Positions 63,327 to 64,000 of a stretch of 64,000 nucleotides of DNA are shown here, one piece after another (position 1 is the stretch's first letter; each line of letters starts with the position of its first letter). The notes below the pieces were generated by a model, which worked only from the letters and a program-made list of their open reading frames with translations, was not told where the DNA came from and did no database searches. The DNA comes from Streptomyces sp. Sge12 (lineage in GTDB: Bacteria > Actinomycetota > Actinomycetes > Streptomycetales > Streptomycetaceae). Where the stretch lies: the NCBI RefSeq assembly GCF_002080455.1, contig NZ_CP020555.1:1922001-1986000 (forward strand), in the 5' to 3' direction. Position numbers and translations under genes: made by a program.

Positions 63327-64000
63327 CGGGACACCTCCGGGGCGGTCGAAGGGAACCGGGCCGCGGAGCCGCCCGGTGAGGTCGCGGCGGATCCCGCGAA
63401 ATGGCAGGCCGCCAGCCGCCCCGGTGCGCCGTACGGGCCGAGTGCGGGCCGCTCGCCCGCGCAGCGCGCGCTGCGTTCGTCCGGGCCGGCGGCGGCGACG
63501 GGGCAGCGCGGGGCGAAGGCGCAGCCGGGGGCGGGTGCGAGCAGGGAGGGCGGGGAGCCGGGGATGAAGGGCAGGGGGGCGTCGTCGGCGGTGTCGAGGC
63601 GGGGCAGCGAGTCGAGCAGCCCCCGAGTGTAGGGGTGGGCGGGGTCGGCGAACAGTGCGTCGACCGGGGCCTGTTCGGCGGCCCGGCCGCCGTACATGAC
63701 GAGCACCTCGTGGGCGACGCGCGCGACGACCCCCAGGTCGTGGGTGATCATCACGACGCCGAGGCCGCGCTCCTGCTGGAGCCGCGCGATCAGTTCCAGG
63801 ATCTGCGCCTGCACGGTGACGTCCAGGGCGGTGGTCGGCTCGTCGGCGATCAGCAGGTCGGGTTCGCAGGCCAGCGCCATGGCGATCATCGCGCGCTGGC
63901 GCATGCCTCCGGAGAACTGGTGCGGGTACTCCCCCGCGCGGCGGGCCGGTTCCGGGATGCCGACCTCGCCGAGCATGTCGACCGCACGCTTGCGGGCGGC
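63323..64000 (-). CDS. Oligopeptide ABC transporter ATP-binding protein (OppD/DppD type), 5' truncated by window edge
   Basis: 226 codons of the C-terminal part are visible; the frame is open to the last base (reading AARKRAVDM before MLGEVGIPE) and the start and Walker A lie outside the window. Signature [10 protein letters not shown], Walker [14 protein letters not shown]-loop MITHDLGVV and the Cys tail [10 protein letters not shown] identify OppD/DppD. It is the upstream partner of the OppF-type gene with a 4-nt overlap. Permeases and the binding protein should lie beyond position 64000. Confidence 0.9.

Overview
This 64 kb window is chromosomal DNA of a Streptomyces or a very close relative. 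GC content is very high, third codon positions are almost always G or C, GTG starts and 1-4 nt stop/start overlaps are common, and signal peptides are frequently Tat-type or lipoprotein-type. The order hemE - DUF3000 - response regulator - RNase D - fadA/fadB - dxs - xylFGH - rok7B7 - ngcEFG - acnA - HTH/MurA-like matches, from memory, the S. coelicolor SCO5998-SCO6045 neighbourhood. I see no rRNA, tRNA, CRISPR, prophage or biosynthetic-cluster core.

Layout. 1-7.8 kb: end of a secreted polysaccharide deacetylase, a tiny zinc-ribbon protein, an overlapping trio (secreted metallophosphoesterase, MFS transporter, TolB-like protein), an AIM24 / ABC-transporter operon and a peptidyl-tRNA hydrolase-like protein. 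7.9-10.3 kb: a two-gene unit of a DUF692 (multinuclear iron oxidase, MNIO) enzyme overlapping a membrane protein whose tail is only Gly/Ser/Cys/Thr/Asp with regularly spaced cysteines; this is the strongest candidate for a little-described modification system. 10.5-19.6 kb: a secreted aminopeptidase-like hydrolase, the late haem genes hemQ and hemY, a DUF4349 lipoprotein, a CoA-disulfide-reductase-like flavoprotein, a MITE-like element, a GDSL hydrolase and hemE. 19.7-30 kb: DUF3000, an orphan response regulator, RNase D/HRDC, a ferritin-like protein under two palindromes, the beta-oxidation pair fadA-fadB, an LCP cell-wall ligase and an amino-acid permease. 30-45 kb: dxs, then carbon uptake (xylFGH with regulator rok7B7; ngcEFG for chitin sugars), interrupted by a magnesium P-type ATPase and an MgtC protein with a long leader. 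45-64 kb: aconitase behind overlapping iron boxes, a LacI regulator with a Tat-secreted amidohydrolase, a MurA-like enzyme fused to an HTH, a secreted six-repeat cysteine protein, a class II amidotransferase, a P450, an EF-G-binding-type zinc protein, an EmrB-type efflux pump, an S9 peptidase, a HAD phosphatase and two oligopeptide-ABC ATPases running off the end.

How the genes work together. HemE, HemY and HemQ belong to the coproporphyrin-dependent haem route. FadA and FadB complete beta-oxidation and feed acetyl-CoA towards aconitase and the TCA cycle. Xyl and Ngc import plant and chitin sugars. A DasR-like site lies before ngcE and an operator-like inverted repeat before xylF. Only two genes carry the rare TTA codon (metallophosphoesterase and repeat protein); both are secreted and are therefore likely tied to bldA-dependent development.
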